This document shows positions 26,551 through 35,600 of a DNA stretch of 64,000 bases, in pieces. The stretch spans positions 62,001 to 126,000 of the forward strand of contig NZ_FNHH01000010.1 in assembly GCF_900103545.1 (NCBI RefSeq), in the 5' to 3' direction. This DNA comes from Daejeonella rubra. Its GTDB lineage: Bacteria > Bacteroidota > Bacteroidia > Sphingobacteriales > Sphingobacteriaceae. A program made the position numbers and the translations under genes. The notes below the pieces were generated by a model. The model made no database searches. It saw only the letters and a program-made list of their open reading frames with translations, and was not told where the DNA came from. Numbering within the stretch: position 1 is the stretch's first letter; the number at the start of each line of letters is the position of its first letter.

Positions 26551-27774
26551 TTAAATTCTCAGTCGTATTCCCGAAGCATTCAATCCACGTGTTATCAATA
26601 CACATAGCATTGCAAAAGAAAAGGATTTCAATAGCCCTAGCCACCCATTAGAAAGAATTTCAGGAAACTCGAAGCCTGTCAATTTATATATAGCATATAT
26701 AAAATATGGAATCAGGTAGCAAAGGAGTGTATCAGTACCTGCAGGTTTGATCAGTTTAAATGAATCTGCCCCTTTCCAGACATCGGCTATCCAATATATA
26801 ATAGTAAAAGCAATCAATGTAAATGCTGAGCATAGAAACAACCATGCAGGAGTTGCTCCCAGTTTAGCAAGACCCCAATACGGGCGTGTAAGAACGGAAA
26901 GAACTACTAAAACAATGGAAGCCGCAATAAATATATAGGTCAGCTTCAAATGTTCATCCTTTTTAACATAATATCTGAAAATATGCGATGCGAGAACCCC
27001 TCCCATCGTGAGGCCGGCTAAGGTTCCACCTTTAATGGTCCCGGGAATATAATTCATGATTTCCCAGGCAGGTAACAGATCTGCTTTATTAAATATACTT
27101 AATGCACAGAAAAACACCCATCCGGCAAACAAAACATAAGCATTATTATTGGAATAGATCGTTATCAGGGCACTAACCAGATAAGCCCAGCCAATCAATC
27201 CAAGTATGCCCCACCAATGTGATTCAAAACGTAATTCTCCAGCCTCTCCCCCACGATAAATAAAAGCAAGCACTATTAGAATTAATATTGCAGAGTACTT
27301 AAGTATACTGGTTAGAATTGAATTCAGACCTCCTGAATATTTATTCCAGATTAAAATAAAGCAAAGACAAACCATAGGATACCATGTCCCAGCCACAATT
27401 CCAGTTGCTTCAGCATTAATACTTTCCCCATTTACAAGAAAGACTCCCATCACAAGAAGAGCTATTGTTCTAAAGAGCACATGTTTAACGATCTCAATAT
27501 TACTGTCACCCTTTAATCTTCTGTTTTGAACAGCATAAGGCAATGAAAGTCCAACAATGAACAAAAATGCTGGAAAAATAACATCTGAAAAACCAATACC
27601 ATCAACTCCCCGGGCTACGTGCCTTAACCAGTCGGGTATATTTTTGAGTGACCAGAAATCATTGACAAAGATCATCAGTATCATGGTGATAGCTCTGAGG
27701 ATATCTATTGACTCTATGCGTTGTGTTGATTTACCAGCAACCGGAGAGCTGATTTCTGAAGAAATTGATGTCAT
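26551..27774 (-). CDS. HGSNAT-like membrane acyltransferase (DUF5009/heparan-alpha-glucosaminide acetyltransferase family)
   Basis: Polytopic inner-membrane protein with about ten helices, related to the bacterial homologues of lysosomal heparan-alpha-glucosaminide N-acetyltransferase. The family opening RIESIDILRAITMILMIFVN (about 19-38) and the following GFSDVIFPAFLFIVGLSLPY are clear. Members are thought to move acetyl groups across the membrane onto amino sugars; bacterial roles are largely unproven. 407 aa. It is an isolated minus-strand gene upstream of the ActP pair and convergent with nothing; acetyl handling would tie it to ActP and the deacetylase-family proteins. Confidence 0.8.
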   Translation of the reverse strand: MTSISSEISSPVAGKSTQRIESIDILRAITMILMIFVNDFWSLKNIPDWLRHVARGVDGIGFSDVIFPAFLFIVGLSLPYAVQNRRLKGDSNIEIVKHVLFRTIALLVMGVFLVNGESINAEATGIVAGTWYPMVCLCFILIWNKYSGGLNSILTSILKYSAILILIVLAFIYRGGEAGELRFESHWWGILGLIGWAYLVSALITIYSNNNAYVLFAGWVFFCALSIFNKADLLPAWEIMNYIPGTIKGGTLAGLTMGGVLASHIFRYYVKKDEHLKLTYIFIAASIVLVVLSVLTRPYWGLAKLGATPAWLFLCSAFTLIAFTIIYWIADVWKGADSFKLIKPAGTDTLLCYLIPYFIYAIYKLTGFEFPEILSNGWLGLLKSFSFAMLCVLITRGLNASGIRLRI

Positions 27775-27933
27775 AGATTTTAAATTAAAATAATTGCAGA
27801 TCCTGTGCCTTTTTAATTTTTTAAAGGATCAACAATCTAATGTAGAAATATCATCTTAATAATTGTTTGTAAGAATAGTTACATTTATTGAAAAATCATC
27901 TGAATAAATCAGAATATACCAAATACATAACCT

Positions 27934-28602
27934 ATGAATTTCAATTTAAAATTACTTTGCCTTTGCGGAATATTGTTATTTTCAAATGCCGCTTTTACAC
28001 AAACATTCAGAACATTTAACAAGCCGGTAGTTTTTGATGAAGAAAGAAAACAACTTTCAATTGAATATCTAAAAGTACGTCATGGGATAGTGCAGGATTC
28101 TGCTACCATTGTACCCAAAATGATCGTTCTGCACTGGACCGCTATACCCACTCTTGAACAATCATTTGATGCCATGAATCCTTCTGTCCTGCCAGGTGCC
28201 AGAAAGGGCATTGCCGGAGCAAGCAGCCTCAATGTTGCAGCACAATTTCTGGTCGACCGTGATGGAATGATCTTCAGACAACTCCCTGAAACTGCCTTTG
28301 CCCGCCATGTGATAGGCCTTAACTATTGTGCCATTGGCGTTGAAAATGTAGGGGGCAGCAATGCACTTTTAACAGATGCACAATTAGATGCCAATGAAGC
28401 CTTGATCCGCTATTTAAAAAAGAAATACAAAATTGAATATGTGATCGGGCATCATGAATATCAATCATTTATCGGCCATCCACTTTTTAAGGAGACCGAT
28501 CCCAACTATTTAACTGTCAAAAGCGATCCCGGGGATGAGTTTATGAACAAGATCAGGGAGAGAATAAAAGACCTTGATATTAAGGGTGCGATAAAGAAAT
28601 AA
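27934..28602 (+). CDS. Secreted N-acetylmuramoyl-L-alanine amidase (Amidase_2 family)
   Basis: Zinc peptidoglycan amidase cleaving the lactyl-L-Ala bond. Signal peptide 1-23 (ends AFTQ). Zinc ligands by position: H67 (IVLHWTA), H125 (ARHVIGLNY) and D198 (KSDPGDEF); the conserved ENVGG (137-141) and GHHEY (172-176) blocks are present. 222 aa is normal for a single-domain enzyme. It starts a plus-strand group with a hemerythrin lipoprotein and a TPR metallopeptidase, probably co-transcribed (41- and 12-base spacers). It could recycle or remodel the cell wall; there is no sign of a phage or secretion-system context. Confidence 0.88.
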   Translation: MNFNLKLLCLCGILLFSNAAFTQTFRTFNKPVVFDEERKQLSIEYLKVRHGIVQDSATIVPKMIVLHWTAIPTLEQSFDAMNPSVLPGARKGIAGASSLNVAAQFLVDRDGMIFRQLPETAFARHVIGLNYCAIGVENVGGSNALLTDAQLDANEALIRYLKKKYKIEYVIGHHEYQSFIGHPLFKETDPNYLTVKSDPGDEFMNKIRERIKDLDIKGAIKK

Positions 28603-28643
28603 GGGAATTAATACGTGCCGAAATTATTATCAATGTAAGAATC

Positions 28644-29189
28644 ATGAAGAATTTTTGGCATTTACTCCCGGTCATCCTGTTCTTTAGTCAATGCCGGAAT
28701 AAGGATGAAAATTTCGTCTCGACATTTCCTGGAAAGCCGGAGGTGCCTTCATCTATAAAGAAAGAGCATGATAACCTTCTTGAAAAGCTTTATAAATTTA
28801 CTTCGATAAATGACAGCACAGGCCTCGCAGCAAAAAAACTTTACAATTTGCTGCAGCATCACTTTAATGAAGAAGAAGATTATGTATTGCCTCCTTTGGG
28901 ACTGCTCCCTCAATTAACCAATGGAAAAATACCAGAACAAACTAAAAATGTGATCGCTTTAACAGAGAAATTAAAATCACAGTTAAGCCATATGAGCGCA
29001 GAACATCAACTGATCGAAGCTTATCTGGATGAAATTAAGCAGGCAGATAGCAATCTGAAATATCCCGAAATCATTGAACTCGAAAAAGAAATTCATAAAC
29101 ATGCAAAAATCGAGGAAGAGGTTTTATTCCCTGCATCAATTTTAGTCGGTGATTATTTAAAACTAAAAACTCCCAACACTAACCGCTAA
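28644..29189 (+). CDS. Hemerythrin-like (HHE) lipoprotein
   Basis: Four-helix hemerythrin-type protein, predicted to bind a di-iron centre. Lipoprotein signal MKNFWHLLPVILFFSQC with C17 lipidated, so periplasmic. Candidate ligands: H42 (KKEHDNL), H72 or H73 and E77 (LQHHFNEEE), H121 (SAEHQLI), H151 or H153 and E157 (IHKHAKIEEEVLFP). 181 aa. Exported hemerythrin-domain proteins are uncommon; possible roles are oxygen or nitric-oxide sensing, or iron/oxidant handling in the periplasm. Encoded between an amidase and a TPR metallopeptidase, perhaps as one envelope-stress unit. Confidence 0.75.
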   Translation: MKNFWHLLPVILFFSQCRNKDENFVSTFPGKPEVPSSIKKEHDNLLEKLYKFTSINDSTGLAAKKLYNLLQHHFNEEEDYVLPPLGLLPQLTNGKIPEQTKNVIALTEKLKSQLSHMSAEHQLIEAYLDEIKQADSNLKYPEIIELEKEIHKHAKIEEEVLFPASILVGDYLKLKTPNTNR

Positions 29190-29201
29190 ATCAGAGCAAT
29201 T

Positions 29202-32111
29202 ATGAAAATAATGAGTTTTTATCTGGTTTGCCTGCTGAGCCTGAATACCCTGATTACATTTGGGCAAGTTATCAATCCTGATAGTGTAATATCGGCAACA
29301 AAGCAATTGCATACGCTCAAAAAACATCTATTAAACGACCTATCAAATCCGCGGCAAAACAAAGTCCCGCTTATTCAAAGAATGATCGAACTGGGAATGT
29401 GGAAAGAGGCCAGCCTGGCAATTGATAGATTCAAACCCACAACAGTTGAACATCAACTCCTGTTAGCTGAATACCACATTATACACAATGAATTTAAAAT
29501 AGCGGAAGTTCTGATCCATGAAGTACTAAATAAACAATCAGGGAACGAACATGCAATATTATTGAAGGCAGGTCTTGAAATTCAAGCCTGGCGGTTACAG
29601 AAAGCTGTGGTGATTTGTGAGGAGGCTCTGAAAAAGAAAGCATCTGAAAAATTACTACTGACGCTTGGACGGGCAAAATTATTACAAAAAAAATATAAGG
29701 ATGCTCTCGCAATCGCCAAAAGCATCATGCAGACAAATCCTAAAAGTGCAGGAGCATATTTACTTGAGGCGGACGTTTATTTCTGGGATCAGCAACCCGA
29801 ACTTGCAGAATCTCCCCTGAGGAAATCACTTGAAATAGACCCGTTTAATGCCGATGCCCGTTTCAGTTATGGCTATGCCATTTGGAGAAGGATTGATGCC
29901 CGGCAATTGAATGCAATGGCCGCACAATGGGAACTGGCATTAACCATTAATCCATTACATTATCAAACCCATTGGCATTGGGGAAATGGGCACACCAATT
30001 TAACTTATGCTGATTATGCTGAAAAGGATGATGATCTGGTTCGGAAAGCCTTAGTAAAGAGTGATGATCTGGTACGGGAGAAACAAATACCCCAGGCAAT
30101 TGAATTAATAAATAAAACAGAGAAGCAATACCCTGCATCGGTATTACCACGATTACACAAAGCTTCGCTATATTATATTGCCTATGATATTGACAGGAAA
30201 ACCCGCCTGGACTCAGCTGAACATATTTTCAGAGAGATACTGGAGAGAAAAAAGCACTATGGACCCGCTCACAATGGCTTGTCAGCAGTAATTAAGTCAA
30301 AGCGCATTGAATATCTTTCAACCTTTGATTCTATTACAAATGAGCTAAACAACACAAAGATTAGTGATATCGATAACTTTCAAAAGGTTTTTCCTGATGT
30401 AAGTTATTATCCCGGGGAAACAATAAAAGCAATGGCCTGGAATCAATTGTTTACCTCAGTGGTTTATTTTCCATTTTTATCAAAACAAAACAATTCATTC
30501 CGCATTCCGCCTCTTCATAAAGATCTGGCCATGACCATGAATTCCCCTTCTTTCCGGTACATGACCACTTTTGATAACAGACAATGGATGGATATCCGGG
30601 GAGTTGGAAGTGGTGCTGCAGCTATTGAATACGTAGAACGGGGGGCATTTATGGAGCGAAATGTGATCCTTCATGAATATGTTCACCTGTTTCACGGCCG
30701 TGTGTTAACAGATTCTGAAAACCGGTCCATCAGAGCTTTGTATTATAAAGCCATGAAGGAGAAACGCACACTTGATTACTACTCCCAGAATAATGAAAGT
30801 GAATATTTTGCCCAGACCTACCCAGCCTATTTTGAACCTGTAAAAGTACATCCTCTTGATTTCAAATCAATGAATACTACTTCAGATCTTAAAAACAAGG
30901 ATCCGGAAATGTACCGATTTATCGATCAGCTTGTTAAGAAAGAAAGAGCTTATCTGGCAGGAGACAAACAAGCAATGGCCAGTAATTGGTCTCAAATCTA
31001 TCTGAATCTGAGCAACAGTGTTAAGCAACGAAATAAGGAACTTGGATTCGCATATCTGGATACCGCCTTGCAATTTGATCAAAAATACCTGCCAGTCTAC
31101 CTTGCTGAAGCTACATTAAATCTGGAGGCAAAAAATTTCAGATCAGCAGAAGAATGGATAAAAAAAGCAGAAGCGATCAAGTCCGGCTACGCCCCTGTTT
31201 ATGTTGCCTATTCAGAACTCCGGGCTGCACAGCAAGCGGCAAATGATATTGACCAGAAAAGTGCTGTACAAGAACAAGCAAAGTTTTTGAATAAAGCCTT
31301 TGGACTTGAAGATGATTATCAGGAGCTGGCGGATATCAACAGAGCCCTGAGAGAAATGTATAAAAGCAATGGCATGATCGCTGAAGCCATTGAGAGTGCC
31401 GACCAATACGGTAAAAACGGCGCAATTATTTCAACTTATTTGAGAGACCAAAGGAATGATGCCATTGCATTTTCAGCTGTATTAAGATCTGGATCAGGCG
31501 ATTCCGGGTCTGTGAATATATTGAAGAACCTTGTTGAGCAGAAGCCTCAGAACTATGAATACAGGAACATGTATGCAGATGCACTGTTTGAAAACAGGCA
31601 GTATGACATGGCTATTTCAACCATCAAGGAAGCACAGCGAATTCTTGCTGCATCTGGAAATTCAAGAGCAGATTTTAACTTAAGGATTGCAGATTTCTAC
31701 CATGCACTGGGCAAAAAGGATAGCACCGATTTGTATGTTAGGGCTCTATATAAAAATAGTTTAAAAAATCTCAGGGAGACTGATAAGTTACGATTTGTGC
31801 GATTATTGAATTCAAGCAGGAATCCCCTGGTTGCCAAAGAAGTATTTCAAGCAACAGTCCCAAAAGGTGACTCCTTTTTCATTTCAGATTACTTTTATAC
31901 TAAGGGACTTATTTCGGAGTCGCAATCTGATAAATCAGGGACTCTTGAAAGTTATGAAAAGTCTGTAAACCATAATCCTTATAATTTTAAAGCACTCAAA
32001 AAACTCATCATCATTTATGAATCAGAAGGAAATGGAATTAAAGCAGATGAGTTAAAATCCAGAATGGAAAGTTTAAAAAGCAAAGTACCAGAAGGAATTA
32101 AGCCTGAATAA
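29202..32111 (+). CDS. Large secreted TPR protein with a gluzincin-type HExxH metallopeptidase segment
   Basis: 969-residue exported protein (signal peptide 1-21, ends FGQ). N-terminal TPR repeats about 65-260 and further TPRs about 595-960 flank a central domain about 400-580. That domain holds HEYVH (491-495) with a downstream NESEYFAQ (531-538) that could give the third zinc-ligand glutamate, the arrangement of gluzincin metallopeptidases (peptidase MA-like). So it is probably a periplasmic or surface protease with protein-interaction scaffolds on both sides. I do not recognise a named family. It follows the hemerythrin gene by 12 bases. A regulatory assembly protein with a degenerate peptidase fold is the alternative, though HExxH is intact. 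Confidence 0.7.
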   Translation: MKIMSFYLVCLLSLNTLITFGQVINPDSVISATKQLHTLKKHLLNDLSNPRQNKVPLIQRMIELGMWKEASLAIDRFKPTTVEHQLLLAEYHIIHNEFKIAEVLIHEVLNKQSGNEHAILLKAGLEIQAWRLQKAVVICEEALKKKASEKLLLTLGRAKLLQKKYKDALAIAKSIMQTNPKSAGAYLLEADVYFWDQQPELAESPLRKSLEIDPFNADARFSYGYAIWRRIDARQLNAMAAQWELALTINPLHYQTHWHWGNGHTNLTYADYAEKDDDLVRKALVKSDDLVREKQIPQAIELINKTEKQYPASVLPRLHKASLYYIAYDIDRKTRLDSAEHIFREILERKKHYGPAHNGLSAVIKSKRIEYLSTFDSITNELNNTKISDIDNFQKVFPDVSYYPGETIKAMAWNQLFTSVVYFPFLSKQNNSFRIPPLHKDLAMTMNSPSFRYMTTFDNRQWMDIRGVGSGAAAIEYVERGAFMERNVILHEYVHLFHGRVLTDSENRSIRALYYKAMKEKRTLDYYSQNNESEYFAQTYPAYFEPVKVHPLDFKSMNTTSDLKNKDPEMYRFIDQLVKKERAYLAGDKQAMASNWSQIYLNLSNSVKQRNKELGFAYLDTALQFDQKYLPVYLAEATLNLEAKNFRSAEEWIKKAEAIKSGYAPVYVAYSELRAAQQAANDIDQKSAVQEQAKFLNKAFGLEDDYQELADINRALREMYKSNGMIAEAIESADQYGKNGAIISTYLRDQRNDAIAFSAVLRSGSGDSGSVNILKNLVEQKPQNYEYRNMYADALFENRQYDMAISTIKEAQRILAASGNSRADFNLRIADFYHALGKKDSTDLYVRALYKNSLKNLRETDKLRFVRLLNSSRNPLVAKEVFQATVPKGDSFFISDYFYTKGLISESQSDKSGTLESYEKSVNHNPYNFKALKKLIIIYESEGNGIKADELKSRMESLKSKVPEGIKPE

Positions 32112-32207
32112 TTATATTGAATTAAGTTTTTATTCCTTTTTCAAGAAATACCTTATCGTAAAGATTAATAATCTGAAATTCAGGTAATATTTTCGTACTT
32201 TTATCAA

Positions 32208-32594
32208 GTGAAAAAAATGCTTTCCATATTGCTTCTTTCTGCTTATCTGATCTCTTCAACAGAGTTTTACCAGATGCTGAAATTGCCTTTGCTTCTGGAG
32301 CATTTCAATGAACACAAATCATTAAATGAGGGCACTACCCTATGGAGTTTTATGATCATGCATTACACAAATAATGATGTGAAATATGCTGATCATGATA
32401 AGGATATGCGATTGCCTTTTAAGTCGAATGAGGGATCTGTGAATATTTTCAGTTTATCTTTTATTCAAAACTTCACCTCTATTAAACTGATCAATCCATT
32501 TGAAAGGGAGTTGAAATCCTATATAATTCAAAAGGATCAGAAATTCAATTCTACGTTCCTTTCTAACATTTGGCAGCCGCCACAGTCCTGTTAA
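32208..32594 (+). CDS. Small secreted His-rich protein preceding the RND efflux genes
   Basis: 128 aa; N-terminal hydrophobic signal about 1-18, mature part with several histidines (LLLEHFNEHK, IMHYTN, YADHDKD) and a C-terminal cysteine (WQPPQSC). I recall similar uncharacterised proteins beside CusA/CzcA genes in Bacteroidota, but no function is established. Position 89 bases before the RND gene, plus possible metal-binding residues, suggests a periplasmic metal sensor or buffer for the efflux system. Confidence 0.65.
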   Translation: MKKMLSILLLSAYLISSTEFYQMLKLPLLLEHFNEHKSLNEGTTLWSFMIMHYTNNDVKYADHDKDMRLPFKSNEGSVNIFSLSFIQNFTSIKLINPFERELKSYIIQKDQKFNSTFLSNIWQPPQSC

Positions 32595-32683
32595 ACAATT
32601 TTTAAATGTTTGAAATCTGGTAAACATTCGTTTTATCCAGGCAATACACTATTTATTCAGGTAAATTGTTAAATTAAAATTTT

Positions 32684-35600
32684 ATGCTAAATGCTATTAT
32701 AGAGTTTTCTGTAAAGAATAAACTCATTATCGGGCTATTTGTGATAGGATTGATTGTCTATGGTTCTTATCAGGCAACCAAACTACCTATCGATGCAGTA
32801 CCCGACATTACCAACAACCAGGTTCAGGTGATCACGGTAGCCCCCTCATTTGGAGCAACAGATATTGAAAGACTGGTTACCTTTCCAATAGAGCAGGCGA
32901 ACAGTAATATTAAGGGGCTTAAAGAGATCCGAAGCTTCTCCCGGTTTGGATTATCATTGGTTACCATCGTTTTTGAAGATGGGATTGATATTTACTGGGC
33001 AAGGCAGCAGGTTGCCGAACGACTTCAAAAAGTTCAGACAGAGATACCTCCAGGAATAGGAACTCCGGAGTTAGGGCCGATTTCGACCGGTTTAGGCGAG
33101 ATCTATCAATACGTTGTGAGGCCAAAAGATGGCTATGAGGCTAAATACGATGCCACAGAGTTAAGAACTATACAGGATTGGATAGTAAGACGACAATTGC
33201 TTGGTGTTAAGGGAGTTGCTGAGGTCAGTAGTTTTGGCGGAAAATTAAAACAATATGAAATTTCTATTGATCCAAACAAACTTCAATCCTTTAATATTAC
33301 GATCAATGATGTTTTCACTGCTTTAGAACGAAACAATCAGAATACGGGCGGTGCCTATATTGAAAAGGGACCCACCGTTCTATTTGTCAGGTCTGAAGGA
33401 TTGATTGGAAACACTTCAGATATTGAAAAAATCAATATCAAAAGCAGTGAAAATGGCACTCCTGTCTTTATTCGTGATGTAGCACAAATCAATATTGGCT
33501 ATGCAACCAGGTATGGAGCAATGACCTATAATGATAAGGGCGAAGTTTCAGGGGCTGTGGTGATGATGCTTAAAGATGCGAACAGCAGCGAGGTCATTAA
33601 AAACGTAAAAGAAAGAATTGAATTAATTCAAAAAACATTGCCTGAAGGAGTGATCATTGAGCCATTTCTTGACCGGACAAAAATGGTTAACAATGCCATA
33701 TTCACAGTGGAGAAAAACCTGATAGAGGGGGCTCTGATCGTGGTATTTATTCTGGTATTATTTCTTGGCAATTTCAGGGCGGGTTTATTGGTAGCTTCTG
33801 TAATACCTCTGGCTATGCTTTTTGCCATAATTCTGATGAATCTCTTCAAGGTTAGTGGTAATCTGATGAGCTTAGGCGCATTGGATTTCGGATTGATAGT
33901 TGACGGGGCAGTCATTATTGTAGAAGCGGTCATGCATCAGCTGTCGCACAGCAAAAAATTCGGATTGGTAAATCGCCTGTCTCAATCTGACATGGATGGA
34001 GAAGTTAAAAAATCAGCCAGTAAAATGATGAACAGTGCAGTGTTTGGCCAGATCATCATTTTAATCGTTTACCTGCCAATCTTTACGCTGCAAGGAATAG
34101 AAGGTAAAATGTTTAAACCAATGGCGCAGACAGTTGCATTTGCACTATTAGGAGCATTTATCCTTTCATTAACCTATATCCCAATGATGAGTGCATGGTT
34201 TTTAAGTAAAAAGATAAAACATGAGCCCAATTTGTCAGATAAGATCATGTTCAAAGTTGAGGCTTTTTACCAGCATCAGCTTTCAAGGGTATTAAGATTC
34301 CCTAAAATGGTTTTGGGAACAGTTGTAGCACTTTTCATTATGGCCCTGGTGGTACTTTCAAATTTAGGCGGTGAATTTATTCCGGCATTAGAAGAAGGTG
34401 ATTTTGCTGTTGATACACGGGTTTTGACAGGAAGTAACCTAAATACAACTATTGAAAGCACGACAAAAGCTGCCCATATTCTTAAAACACAATTTCCGGA
34501 AGTAATTAAGGTGGTCACAAAAATTGGAAGCGGTGAAGTTCCAACCGATCCGATGCCAATGGAGGCGAGTGATATGATGGTGATCATGAAAGATAAAAGT
34601 GAATGGACCACTGCAAAAACATTTGATGAAATGGCTGCAAAAATGGGTAAGGCGTTAGAGGATGTACCAGGTATTACAGCTGGCTTCCAGTATCCTGTTC
34701 AAATGCGTTTCAACGAGTTAATGACTGGCGCAAGGCAGGATGTTGTACTGAAAATATTCGGTGAAAACTTAGATACACTGGCTTACTATGCAGAATCTCT
34801 AGGTAAAATAGTCAATGAAGTTGAAGGCAGTCAGGATCTTTTCGTTGAGCCTGTAACCGGGATGCCACAGATCGTAATTGAATATAACCGGGATGCGATC
34901 GCTCAATACAATTTAAATATTGCTGATATCAACAGGGTAGTGAATACTGCATTCGCGGGACAAAGCTCAGGCCTTGTATTTGAAGGAGAAAAACGCTTTG
35001 ATCTGATGGTCAGATTAAATACAGATAAACGAAAGAATCTGGACGATGTGAGAAATTTATTGATCCCAACTCCTCAGGGTACAAATATTCCATTAAACCA
35101 GTTAGCACAGGTTGATATTAAAAACGGACCGAACCAAATTCAACGTGAGGATGCAAAACGCAGAATTGTGGTTGGATTTAATGTTCGTGGCCGTGATGTA
35201 CAAAGTATAGTTAATGAATTACAAATGAAAGTAAATGAACGAATTAACCTGCCTGCAGGTTATTATGTAACCTATGGCGGAGCATTTGAAAATCTGAATG
35301 CGGCGAAAGAGAGGCTGATGATTGCCGTGCCGGTTTCCCTCCTACTAATATTTATACTCTTGTTTTTTGCGTTTAATTCAGTAAAACAGGGTCTGATCAT
35401 CTATACAGCAATTCCCTTGTCTGCAATTGGAGGGATTTACTTTTTAGCACTCAGAGGAATGCCTTTTAGTATCAGTGCCGGGATAGGATTTATTGCCCTT
35501 TTCGGAGTTGCGGTATTAAACGGGATCGTGCTTATAGCTGAATTTAACAGACTCAAGGATTCAGGCCAGACCGACCTCCGGAGAATTGTTTTAATGGGCA

